Origin: Osmia lignaria lignaria
Taxonomy: Eukaryota; Arthropoda; Insecta; Hymenoptera; Megachilidae
Length of the DNA stretch: 64,000 bases
Assembly: GCF_051020975.1 (NCBI RefSeq)
Contig: NW_027478159.1
Coordinates: 1,628,501-1,692,500, forward strand
Reading direction: 5' to 3'
Below the pieces are notes generated by a model that saw nothing but the letters and a program-made list of their open reading frames with translations, did no database searches and was not told the origin of the DNA. Position 1 is the first letter of the stretch. Each line of letters begins with the position of its first letter. The position numbers and the translations under genes were made by a program. Below, in pieces: positions 27,948-34,630 of the stretch.

Positions 27948-28513
27948 TGACCTTGAACTGAAATTTGACACCACCGTCAGCAGAAATATGATACGTCTTC
28001 GACAACCCCCACCCCATAACCACCCCTCCCCACCCCCCTCTCCCCACCCCATAACCTTGAACTGAAATTTGACACCACCGTCAGCAGAAATATGATACGT
28101 CCTCGACAACCCCCACCCTATAACCACACCTCCCCCCACCCGCGCCCACCCCATAACCCACCCCTCCACCCCACCCCATGACCTTGAACTAAAATTAGGC
28201 GCCACCGTCAGCAGAAATATGATACGTCCTGACCTTGAACTGAAATTTGACACCCCATGACAACCCCCACCCCCACCCCATGACCTTGAACTATTTTTGT
28301 CTTATCGGAAGACGGCACAAGGCCCCCAAGTGGACCCGCACCCACCCCATGACCTTGAACTAAAATTAGACGCCACCGTCAGCAGAAATATGATACGTCC
28401 TGACCTTGAACTGAAATTTGACACCCCATGACAACCCCCACCCCCACCCCATGACCTTGAACTGAAATTTTACACCACCGTCGGCAGAAATATAACACCC
28501 TCCGTGACCTTGA
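27948..28513 (-). promoter_or_regulatory. Array of eight TCAAGGTCA nuclear-receptor-type sites, left end
   Basis: TGACCTTGA, the complement of TCAAGGTCA, occurs perfectly at 27948, 28179, 28230, 28281, 28350, 28401, 28452 and 28505, all in one direction. A one-base variant TAACCTTGA lies at 28052. Nearly all continue to AGTTCAAGGTCA, two half-sites end to end. TCAAGGTCA is the established extended half-site of Ftz-F1/NR5A and ERR orphan receptors. Neighbouring repeated words are CCGTCAGCAGAAATATGATA and GAAATTTGACACC. Function as enhancers is inference; they could simply be words of a terminal tandem repeat. Confidence 0.55.
28170..28463 (+). repeat. Direct duplication within the terminal region
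   Basis: A stretch of about 120 bp starting CACCCCATGACCTTGAACT at 28174 recurs 171 bp further on (from about 28345) with almost no change (TTAGGCGCC versus TTAGACGCC). The unit includes two TGACCTTGA words and the CCCCCACCCCCACCCC run. Subterminal tandem repeats are usual in Polinton ends. Confidence 0.75.
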
Positions 28514-28540
28514 ACTGTTTGTTCTTATCGGAAGACCACT

Positions 28541-28584
28541 TTTTCTACGTCTTGGAAATGATTTTTTCTACGTCTTGGAAATGA
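28541..28584 (+). repeat. Two-copy 21-bp direct repeat
   Basis: The word TTTTCTACGTCTTGGAAATG plus A occurs at 28541-28561 and 28564-28584. It marks the inner end of the repeat-rich terminal region. From here to the first ATG at 28730 I see no further repeated structure and no clear TATA box. Confidence 0.7.
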
Positions 28585-28729
28585 GTTTTTTGTTGACGCA
28601 GCAAATCTGACACTGCAATTCGTGACTATAGAAGGTAGGGGGTTTGCTAAAGTTTCAAGCACACGCAAAACCAAATTGACCATCACCGCAAGCGCATCGT
28701 TCGCGAGATTGTATTGTGAAAAGTGAAAT

Positions 28730-29515
28730 ATGTATTCTCAAAGTTTCAAAGAGTTTTTTTGCCAAAGGAAGCGCCCCGCAAGTTCTACTCAAGAAGAAGA
28801 GGCACGCAAAAAAATGACAAAACATCAGAATGACGTGAAGTAAGTGTTCGAAACACATTTCATTTAACGCTGTCGGTATTTGTTCTAATAACATACTTAA
28901 ACGGTATTTATTTGTTCTAGAATCGCAACACAATTATCATGCAGAATTTTGGGCCGAAAATATCCATTGACGGATTCCTGTACAAAGTATTTGGAAATCG
29001 GCATAAATATACTTGGCGACAATTTCTACCCGCAACTCGTATTATCAGACAGCCGAAACAACCGCCTGGAGCTGAGCATAGTCACATGGTCGCTGATAGT
29101 AGCCGAAGCAGACAACGTATGCAGCTTCTTTGACGATTCAAAAGATACACGCGACAGTATTAATTTTAATAATATAAGTGTTGAATTTGGAGTGCTATAT
29201 GGTGAAAAAGTAATTAAATTGATTAGCAATGATATGTGTATGTGCATGATGAAAAAAACATTTGAGAAAATGGTAATTTTAAATGATTGTATAGTTGAAA
29301 TGCATAATGCATTATATGATAATCTGTATTCGGTGGAACAAAAATTTAAAGAGTTTGTTGCATTAGTTCGGGGATACGGGGATGTAAAAGTGCCTGCAGA
29401 GGTTGTGCGGCATATCAAAGAAACTGATATTTATGATCCAAATTCAATTATTGATTGCGAATTAGTAGCTTTAGGTATTCAGGCAATAATAACAGCCGCA
29501 TCAGCAGCATCTTAA
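28730..29515 (+). CDS. Two-exon gene of unknown function, first gene of the element
   Basis: Proposed exons are 28730-28839 and 28921-29515, with an 81-bp intron opening GTAAGTG and closing TTTGTTCTAG. The downstream frame has no ATG between its upstream stop and a TTG at 28949, but splicing puts the ATG at 28730 exactly in frame, giving 234 residues. Without splicing, translation stops inside the donor. Exon 1 codes a short basic and glutamate-rich leader. Exon 2 codes an alpha/beta-looking region rich in Leu, Ile and Asn, a Cys/Met-rich patch (CMCMM), and an Ala/Ser tail ending AAS. I know of no assigned function. A poly(A) signal follows at 29562. The ORF at 28939 (64 aa) is an overlapping frame that I do not accept. 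The antisense frame over exon 1 has no support. Confidence 0.68.
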
Positions 29516-29561
29516 CAGAGAAAAAGAATTATGTTACAAATTATGTTAGAAATTATACTTT

Positions 29562-29567
29562 AATAAA
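29562..29567 (+). terminator. Poly(A) signal AATAAA
   Basis: A canonical AATAAA lies 46 bases after the stop codon of the two-exon gene and before the TATA box of the next gene, so it probably ends the first transcript. The mirror copy is at 42259-42264. Confidence 0.65.
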
Positions 29568-29573
29568 TCATAA

Positions 29574-29810
29574 TGTATTGCATCATTTACAACTTCTCTC
29601 TCTACCTATATAAACCCAAACATCCCAGGAAAAAATTTCACTTCCTATACGATAGTCGTACGATGTGCATATGCACATTTGATCTTCGAATTAGCACAAA
29701 AAGAATTCGCACCAGATTGGAAAACACTTTTGTCTGCGCGCGTTGCTGGAATATTGTTAGCCAAAGAGTTAGCCAAAGAAGAAGAAAGTAATGGCACCGC
29801 GGAAAAGTAA
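29574..29810 (+). other. Open frame without ATG in front of the pX-like gene; possible exon
   Basis: One frame stays open for 78 codons from after a TAA at 29571 to a TAA at 29808, overlapping the first codons of the pX-like gene. Its second half looks like a real amphipathic helix (ELAQKEF, DWKTLLSARVAGILLAKEL), but it has no ATG and runs over a TATA box. A pyrimidine-rich stretch ending CATCCCAG at 29628 could be a 3' splice site. Alternatively it is leader sequence, with the 42-codon ATG frame from 29663 as an upstream ORF. I cannot decide. Confidence 0.3.
29607..29614 (+). promoter_or_regulatory. TATA box TATATAAA
   Basis: A perfect TATATAAA after a CT-rich stretch, about 180 bases before the ATG of the pX-like gene. 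It is the best core promoter I can see in the arm, and the genes that follow it are packed closely, as expected for a late transcription unit. The mirror copy is at 42212-42219. Confidence 0.55.
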
Positions 29811-30093
29811 CAAGAAGAAGACGAAATTGCGCAAACTTCCAGTTGCAAAACGTGGGGGATTTCTTCCAGCACTTGTACCTATTTTTGCAGGCCTTTCAGC
29901 TTTGGGCACGGTGGCCGGCGGTGCAGCAGGTATCGCCAAGGCAGTCAACGATGCATCTGCAGCACGGAAAACACTGGAGGAAGTGAAACGGCACAATCGT
30001 GTTATGGAAGGACATGGACTTTACCTTGCACCATATAAACGGGGAAAAGGAATTAAAGAAAAAAAAAAAAAGAAGCGCTTCGGCAAACTGTAA
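29791..30093 (+). CDS. pX-like basic virion core protein
   Basis: A 100-residue protein starting at an ATG in good context. Residues 2-22 are strongly basic (RKSNKKKTKLRK). Then comes a Gly/Ala-rich hydrophobic stretch, GGFLPALVPIFAGLSALG followed by VAGGAAGIAKAV, up to about residue 50. A charged helix with RHNRVMEGHG follows, then GLYLAPYKRGKG and a lysine-rich tail, KEKKKKKRFGKL. This layout matches the small late proteins of adintoviruses and Polintons compared with adenovirus core protein X (mu). The family is thought to condense DNA and act on membranes inside the virion. It is followed 17 bases later by the protease gene, which in adenoviruses processes such core precursors. The resemblance is by pattern only. 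Function is inferred from family and neighbours. Confidence 0.7.
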   Translation: MAPRKSNKKKTKLRKLPVAKRGGFLPALVPIFAGLSALGTVAGGAAGIAKAVNDASAARKTLEEVKRHNRVMEGHGLYLAPYKRGKGIKEKKKKKRFGKL

Positions 30094-30110
30094 CGCTTCC
30101 ACAGGACGCA

Positions 30111-30452
30111 ATGACAAATGTGCAATTATATAACTTTGCACGAAAGTTGAACTTTCCATATTTTCGAGGCGTTTTCATGCGTACAAATTTGCCCTCTAAA
30201 TCGTTCTTAAACGAATGCGGTATCGTGAATTTAGATAAATCGGAAGGTCCTGGTACACACTGGGTAGCTTACGTAAAGCGAGGTAATTGTGTTAAATATT
30301 TCGACTCTTTTGGAAATCTGAGGCCACCGACAGAGTTAATAAACTACTTCGGAAACCATGCAACGATTTTATACAATCACGCGCAGTATCAAAAATTCAA
30401 TACGAGTGTATGCGGACAACTCTGCTTGCATTTTTTAGCCGGAAATGTATAA
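30111..30452 (+). CDS. Adenain-like (Ulp1-fold) cysteine protease
   Basis: A 113-residue protein with the catalytic order of adenovirus-type maturation proteases: His50 in GPGTHWVAY, Asp65 in KYFDSFGNL, Gln94 just before the last block, and Cys101 in SVCGQLCLHFL. The N-terminal part has the FRGVFMR and NECGIVNLD blocks, which precede the His motif in Polinton proteases. It is clearly shorter than the roughly 200 residues of adenovirus protease. The chain ends soon after the catalytic Cys, so the C-terminal helices are missing or lie in another exon. Its job would be to cleave capsid and core precursors during virion maturation. Its stop overlaps the upstream alternative ATG of the next frame at 30445. 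All catalytic residues are present, so the gene looks functional. Confidence 0.88.
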   Translation: MTNVQLYNFARKLNFPYFRGVFMRTNLPSKSFLNECGIVNLDKSEGPGTHWVAYVKRGNCVKYFDSFGNLRPPTELINYFGNHATILYNHAQYQKFNTSVCGQLCLHFLAGNV

Positions 30453-30489
30453 AATAGTTTCGATGCACATAGTCTTCACAGTTGCAAAG

Positions 30490-31179
30490 ATGTCGTTGAC
30501 GTTTACGTTAAGCGGAAAAAATTCTGTGCTTAGCACTGATTACTTTCCACCTATAGACTTGAAGGATGATAATTACGAACTCGGACTCGTTGATTTTCAA
30601 GCTTTCAACACAATACCGAACGTTGACTTTACAAACAATAAATTTTACTTTGATGCCGATGGTGAGATCACGATACCGGATGGTTCGTACGAACTCGAAG
30701 CGCTAAATAAATACATGCAAGAGAAAATAATGGACAAGACAAAAATCATTTTATTTCGTACAAATAACAGCACTTTGAAAAGTGAAATATATAGTGATTA
30801 TACAATTGATTTTACCAAACCAAATAATATTGGATCGCTTCTCGGGTTTTCTACATATCGCATATTACCGCCGGGGCAATGGCACGAGTCGGATATACCG
30901 GTAAATATTATGAAAGTAAATGTGCTGAGGATCGAATGTAATATTACAACTGGTGCATATAGCAACGGTCAATGTGTTCATACCATTCATGAGTTTTCAC
31001 CGCGCGTGCCGCCAGGATATAAAATTTCGGAAAGTCCTACGAACGTCATTTATCTTCCAGTTATCGTGAGAGCCATTGATCACCTTAGTATACGCATTAC
31101 CGATCAAAACAATAATCTGATAAATTTCCGTGGAGAAGAAGTGACAGTGAGGCTTCACATTAGGCGGTGTAAAAAATAA
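30490..31179 (+). CDS. Penton-like minor capsid protein candidate
   Basis: A 229-residue protein beginning MSLTFTLSGKNS. I choose the ATG at 30490 over the one at 30445 because the extra 15 residues overlap the protease stop and look unlike the family start. It is beta-rich throughout (ELGLVDFQAFNTIPNV, FYFDADGEITIPDGSYEL, and a closing VTVRLHIRRCKK), as expected for a single jelly roll. The block HTIHEFSPRVPPGYKI near residue 163 and NVIYLPVIVRAIDHLSIRITDQ are hallmarks I associate with a conserved gene next to the protease in arthropod Polintons. The place beside protease and major capsid genes supports a penton or vertex role. The exact assignment is inference and should be tested by structure comparison. 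Confidence 0.6.
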   Translation: MSLTFTLSGKNSVLSTDYFPPIDLKDDNYELGLVDFQAFNTIPNVDFTNNKFYFDADGEITIPDGSYELEALNKYMQEKIMDKTKIILFRTNNSTLKSEIYSDYTIDFTKPNNIGSLLGFSTYRILPPGQWHESDIPVNIMKVNVLRIECNITTGAYSNGQCVHTIHEFSPRVPPGYKISESPTNVIYLPVIVRAIDHLSIRITDQNNNLINFRGEEVTVRLHIRRCKK

Positions 31180-31180
31180 C

Positions 31181-31588
31181 ATGAATATAAACATAATCGA
31201 TGGCCTGTTGAACGGCTCGAACGGCTCGAATGGCCCGCGAACGGCTCGAACGGCCCGCGAACGGCTCGTTGAACGGCTCAAACGGCATGCCGTTGCACGG
31301 CTCGAACGGCTTGAACGGCCCGCGAACGGCCCGCCGAACGGCTCGAACGGCTTTCCGTTGAACGGCTCGAACGGCTCGAACGGCTCGTTGAACGGCTCGA
31401 ACGGCCCGCTGAACGGCTCGAACGGCTTTCCGTTGAACGGCTCGAACGGCTCGAACGGCCCGTTGAACGGCTCGAACGGCCCGCTGAACGGCTCGAACGG
31501 CCCACTGAACGGCTCGAACGGTCCGCTGAACGGCTCGAACGGCTCGAATGGCATGCTGAACATTTTACGACAGCCGCAGTACGGATAA
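31181..31588 (+). CDS. Asn-Gly-Ser repeat ORF grown from a minisatellite
   Basis: A 135-residue frame whose ATG follows the previous stop by one base. After MNINIIDGLL comes a middle part with TARTARERLVERLKRHAVARLERLER, then NGSNG and PLNGSNG repeats, and a unique end, GMLNILRQPQYG. The DNA is a 9-bp GAACGGCTC minisatellite with 12-bp variants, open in more than one frame and on both strands (the other strand reads FEPF). The flanks are not repeated and give it a sensible start and end, so it may be a genuine disordered linker or fibre-like protein. Equally, the minisatellite may have destroyed an older gene, because a relative of its end is found at 31948-32027. No function is assigned. Confidence 0.4.
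   Translation: MNINIIDGLLNGSNGSNGPRTARTARERLVERLKRHAVARLERLERPANGPPNGSNGFPLNGSNGSNGSLNGSNGPLNGSNGFPLNGSNGSNGPLNGSNGPLNGSNGPLNGSNGPLNGSNGSNGMLNILRQPQYG
31208..31551 (+). repeat. 9-bp GAACGGCTC minisatellite
   Basis: Dozens of copies of GAACGGCTC and close variants (GAACGGCCC, TTGAACGGCTCG) with a few interruptions such as GCATGCCGTTGCACGG. The period is a multiple of three, so frames stay open. The unit looks like an expansion of the CCCGTTGAACGAG word still present once at 31840-31852. Confidence 0.9.
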
Positions 31589-32027
31589 TGATGTAAAAAC
31601 GATGACAATTATACAATCATTCAGTAGAGGAAATATATCCAAATCGGACACATCGCAAGAGCACATCGTTGAACGCTCCGACGACGCGGCGGTTTAATAT
31701 ACGTTAAATATCCATTCATTTAATAGCCTTTCAAGAGAACAAGCAGCACTTATGCCAAACATTACTAGAAATAATGCTGTTGTACACAGATGCTAAAACT
31801 CAACCGATCAACAATCCTCCGAATGCATTATTGGGCCCCCCCGTTGAACGAGTTGCTAAAAGGATCGTTAGAAAATGGATGGAACCAGAACTTCAATCAC
31901 AAACGCACAAACTGTACTTGCTGCAGCAATTGCCACGGTTACAGGAATGATAATCATGTATTAAACGGTGATGACTCTTTACAATCATTTAGTAAGGACA
32001 ATATCTCCAAACTGAACACATCGCAAG
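31584..32027 (+). repeat. Diverged duplication flanking the small-gene region
   Basis: Segment 31584-31660 and segment 31949-32027 are related: both read GATAAT.ATGTA, then ACAATCATT.AGTA, AATAT.TCCAAA and ACACATCGCAAGA in the same order. The words GTTGAACG and CTG.AC.TT.....CAGC before each also correspond. So 31200-31660 is probably an old tandem copy of 31780-32030, into which the minisatellite expanded. Confidence 0.65.
31774..31950 (+). CDS. Short basic ORF, 58 residues, probably part of a split gene
   Basis: This frame begins MLLYTDAKTQ, continues through NNPPNALLGPPVERVAKR and a basic helix with KWMEPELQSQ, and ends LLQQLPRLQE at a TGA. Codon content and a charged helix make it look coding, and the frame is already open from 31708. 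It overlaps the next frame (31790-32092), of which only the part after about 31947 looks equally coding. Both together may be one protein read across a frame change or a splice. A degraded relative of both halves lies at 31270-31660 with the same change of frame. No function is known. Confidence 0.4.
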   Translation: MLLYTDAKTQPINNPPNALLGPPVERVAKRIVRKWMEPELQSQTHKLYLLQQLPRLQE

Positions 32028-32092
32028 ATTTGAGCGACAAAAACGCGCAATTTCTGCAATCGTTGGGTTTTGTGATTAAGAAACAAAAATGA
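31790..32092 (+). CDS. Small ORF ahead of the major capsid gene, 3' half credible
   Basis: A 100-residue frame from an ATG at 31790. The first half, full of Cys and His (RTNCTCCSNCHG), is probably a wrong-frame reading of the 58-residue ORF. The second half (LNGDDSLQSFSKDNISKLNTSQDLSDKNAQFLQSLGF, here described in two halves of a helix, ending VIKKQK) looks coding. Its stop overlaps the first ATG of the capsid gene in an ATGA arrangement. I regard the true gene as ending here but starting elsewhere. A functional assignment is not possible. Confidence 0.4.
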   Translation: MLKLNRSTILRMHYWAPPLNELLKGSLENGWNQNFNHKRTNCTCCSNCHGYRNDNHVLNGDDSLQSFSKDNISKLNTSQDLSDKNAQFLQSLGFVIKKQK

Positions 32093-33303
32093 TGGATCCA
32101 TTGAACATTGCTAGTTTACCGATTTCTGATGATCGAATTACAAAGATCGAATTACATAGTTACGGCCCATACGCCAACACAACGTTCGGAAACAATGATG
32201 AAATACGAATTCCCATTCAACAACAAGATTTGTACACGTTTCCTAGTGAGAGTTACCTTTACGTCGAAGGAAAACTCATTCTCAACGATGACAATGTTGC
32301 AGGAACTTCAGTTGGACTAGAAATGAATTGCGCCGCATTTATGTTTGATGAAATTCGATATGAATTAAACGGCGTGGAGATTGATCGTTGTAAAAACGTT
32401 GGAATAACAACTATGATAAAAAATGGAGTATCGTTGACAACGACAAGATCGAAAATGCTTGAAAACGCTGGCTGGATAGACATACCCAATGCAGGAGGCT
32501 ACTTTGACTTTTGTGTTCCTCTAAATATGCTGCTCGGTTTCTGCGAAGATTACAAACGAATAGTGATTAATGCGCATCATGAATTGATTCTGATTCGGTC
32601 GCGAGACGACAAAAACGCTATTTTTGGAACAGATGGTGCAAAATACACGCTGCAACTATACAAAGTACAGTGGAGGATGCCACATGTCACGCTCGAAGAA
32701 AGGCACAAACTTTCATTGTTGCGCATCCTTGAAAACGGTCAAACGATAATTATGAGTTACCGTTCCTGGGACTTATACGAGTATCCAATGTTACAAGCAA
32801 CCACTAAACATACATGGAGCATTAAAGCAGCTACGCAATTAGAAAAACCACGATATGTAATATTTGCATTACAAACGGATAAAAAAAATAGGCTCAATAG
32901 ACATATCACCAAATTTGATGACTGCAAACTCACCAATTTTCGATTGTATTTAAATTCGGATTCATATCCGTATGACAATTTGAATCTTGACTTTAATAAA
33001 AATAGATACTCTGTCCTTTACGACATGTATGCAAAATTCAGAAAGTCATATTACGGAGCAATGTGCAGTAATGATGATGACGGAGCTCTATACGATAAAA
33101 TACTCTTTTTTGGCTACGGCCCATTCGTTGTCATTGATTGCTCGCATCAGAACGAATCGATAAAAAGCGCTACAATCGATGTAAGAATCGATTTTGAGTG
33201 TAGTGAAAACGTTCCTGAAAATACTAGCGCTTACTGTTTGATCATTCACGATCGTATCGTGCAGTACAATCCACTGACCAATGTAGTGCGCAAACTCTCT
33301 TAA
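32089..33303 (+). CDS. Major capsid protein candidate (hexon-like double jelly roll)
   Basis: A 404-residue protein starting MMDPLNIASLPISDD; either of the two ATGs may be used. The N-terminal block IELHSYGPYANTTFGNND with EIRIPIQQQDLYTFPSESYL, the middle ATQLEKPRYVIFALQTDKK and LNSDSYPYDNLNLDF, and the last block VVIDCSHQNESIKSATIDVR with AYCLIIHDRIVQYNPLTNVV (from about residue 345) belong to a family widespread in arthropod and nematode Polintons, often annotated as uncharacterized F54H12.2-like. From its beta-rich pattern and its place among protease, penton-like and ATPase genes I infer that it is the capsomer protein. It is shorter than many Polinton major capsid proteins. No stop or frameshift is seen, so it appears intact. 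Confidence 0.7.
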   Translation: MMDPLNIASLPISDDRITKIELHSYGPYANTTFGNNDEIRIPIQQQDLYTFPSESYLYVEGKLILNDDNVAGTSVGLEMNCAAFMFDEIRYELNGVEIDRCKNVGITTMIKNGVSLTTTRSKMLENAGWIDIPNAGGYFDFCVPLNMLLGFCEDYKRIVINAHHELILIRSRDDKNAIFGTDGAKYTLQLYKVQWRMPHVTLEERHKLSLLRILENGQTIIMSYRSWDLYEYPMLQATTKHTWSIKAATQLEKPRYVIFALQTDKKNRLNRHITKFDDCKLTNFRLYLNSDSYPYDNLNLDFNKNRYSVLYDMYAKFRKSYYGAMCSNDDDGALYDKILFFGYGPFVVIDCSHQNESIKSATIDVRIDFECSENVPENTSAYCLIIHDRIVQYNPLTNVVRKLS

Positions 33304-33376
33304 GTGGAAGAGGGTTTATATGAGATTATTCCACAGCAAAACCAGTCATTTTTCGCTACAAATTCAACTAATCAAA

Positions 33377-34006
33377 ATGAACGTACCAACATTCGTGGAC
33401 ATTCAAGGCTTCAAAAGCGATACGAACGAGTTATTCGTAAAGGAACTTGCCATCTTCCAGAATGGGAATCGTGTACAATGTTTCATCTTTGCGCCTCCAT
33501 TTGCTAAGAGAAAATTGTCGAAAGCAGAATTAAGACAAATAAAATGGTTGACGCAAAATCATCATGGTTTTGAGTGGGACGATGGTACCGTGCCGTATTC
33601 ACGCCTTCAAGAGTGTGCCGCTTCGTGTTTGAAAGATAGTATTCATGGATCTGTATACGTCAAGAGCATTGAGAAAGAAAAATGGCTGAAGAAACTTTAT
33701 CCTTCAGTCAGTCCAATCAATATAGAGGTTTTGAACAAAGATGACGATCTACCGAATTTGCCAACCAAGAGCCGGCATATTCAGGATGGATGGATGGATA
33801 AACATATGGCATGCATCGCGCACAACGGAGCATGTGCTATGAGAAACGTATCGATATTAAAAGAATGGTGGTTAAAAAAAAGGAAGGAGGAAGATGAAGA
33901 GCTGTGTATGGAACATTATAACCGGCCGGGGGATGACACGCACATAGATGGACCTCCACCGAAAAAGAAAAATTGTTACATTTGTCTTAAAACACGAAAC
34001 ATTTAA
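33377..34006 (+). CDS. Conserved Polinton-associated protein of unknown function
   Basis: I prefer the ATG at 33377 (209 residues, MNVPTFVDIQGF); the frame also has an ATG at 33320, 19 codons upstream, following the capsid gene by 16 bases. The order FVDIQGF, LFVKELAIF, FIFAPPF, WLTQNHHGFEWDDGTVPY, SVYVKSIEKEKWL and CIAHNGACAMRNVSILKEWW is a family I have met in arthropod and cnidarian genomes without a settled function. The spaced acidic residues at the start, Asp in DIQGF and Glu in KELA, recall nucleases with an RNase H fold, but I cannot confirm this. The tail is basic and ends CYICLKTRNI. A poly(A) signal follows 34 bases after the stop. Confidence 0.65.
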   Translation: MNVPTFVDIQGFKSDTNELFVKELAIFQNGNRVQCFIFAPPFAKRKLSKAELRQIKWLTQNHHGFEWDDGTVPYSRLQECAASCLKDSIHGSVYVKSIEKEKWLKKLYPSVSPINIEVLNKDDDLPNLPTKSRHIQDGWMDKHMACIAHNGACAMRNVSILKEWWLKKRKEEDEELCMEHYNRPGDDTHIDGPPPKKKNCYICLKTRNI

Positions 34007-34040
34007 TATCATTTATTAATTTTGTTCATTACTGTAAAAT

Positions 34041-34046
34041 AATAAA
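34041..34046 (+). terminator. Poly(A) signal AATAAA
   Basis: AATAAA 34 bases after the stop of the unknown conserved gene, with TTTATTAATTTTGTTC in front. It probably ends the capsid-containing transcription unit. The mirror copy is at 37780-37785. Confidence 0.6.
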
Positions 34047-34354
34047 ATCTATTTAGTAAAAATATACTTTATGCGTCTTAATGTTGTTTTACCTAGAACG
34101 ATTGTATGTGTAACGTTTATGTTTCATATTCCAATGTAGGAGATACAAAGGAATGTTCTTCTATTTCAAAGACACGAGGAAGTAGGGCGAAATCTATGTT
34201 TACATGCAGACACGTGTCGATGTGCAATCTGGCACAGATAGAGAGAGCATCGCCGAGACAGACTTTTGGTCACGTTGTTGCTTGGATGCGTATTTGATGG
34301 CTCGGTCACGAATTGCATTCCACGTGCCCGCCACCACCGCGTGCCCGCCAACGC

Positions 34355-34534
34355 CGCGCGCCGCCGCCGCCGCCGCCGCCCCGCCGCCGCCCCGCCGCCG
34401 CCGCCCCGCCGCGGACAAAAAGGGTTAATCGCGGTTAAAGCGCGTTATCGCCGCGGAGAAAAAGGGTTAATCGCGGTTAAAGCGCGTTATCGCCGCGGAG
34501 AAGAAGGGTTAATCGCGATTAAAGCTCGTCTATG
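34355..34534 (+). repeat. CCG-rich tract and three 42-bp tandem repeats before the ATPase gene
   Basis: A CGC/CCG triplet tract (34355-34410) runs into three 42-bp units at 34409, 34451 and 34493. Units read CCGCGGA.AA, then AGGGTTAATCGCG.TTAAAG, then CGCGTTATCG. The third is diverged (CGATTAAAGCTCG) and is followed by a partial CCGCGGCTAAAGCGCG. The composition is unlike the AT-rich rest of the element and unlike the satellite. It may be a regulatory array for the ATPase promoter or a piece of host repeat picked up by the element. The mirror copy is at 37292-37471. Confidence 0.8.
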
Positions 34535-34630
34535 GCCGCGGCTAAAGCGCGTTCACGACGCGGGCAAGCAGCTTTTCCACAACCTATAAAGAGGCTGAAT
34601 CATTAAATATATGGTTATTATATAGACGAT

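Larger units (their letters stand above)
34007..34630. other. 624-bp intergenic region with poly(A) signal and GC-rich block
   Basis: It starts with an AT-rich 3' flank holding AATAAA (34041-34046). About 200 bases follow with no recognisable content, then an abrupt change at 34320 to a GC-rich block (CCG/CGC triplets 34355-34410) and three 42-bp repeats. An AT-rich promoter-like stretch with TATATGG and TATATAG (34608-34625) comes just before the ATPase ATG. The reading frames here are by-products of the low complexity. Confidence 0.7.

Noticed and set aside
27861..28253. 130-codon - strand frame in the left terminal region (mirror 43573-43965 on +)
   Set aside because: Coded by the GGGGTGGGG and TCAAGGTCA repeats; glycine and tryptophan-rich low complexity, with no start context and no relatives that I know.
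28939..29133. 64-codon ATG frame at the start of exon 2
   Set aside because: Overlaps the spliced frame in a different phase, and its product is rich in Arg, Gln and His without pattern.
30997..31608. 203-codon - strand frame with FEPF repeats (mirror 40218-40829)
   Set aside because: The reverse reading of the minisatellite continuing antisense into the penton-like gene; gene order and flanking unique sequence favour the other strand.
34204..34589. Frames in the CCG-rich block (mirror 37237-37622)
   Set aside because: Alanine, proline and arginine runs in all frames on both strands are expected from CCG repeats; no recognisable domain.
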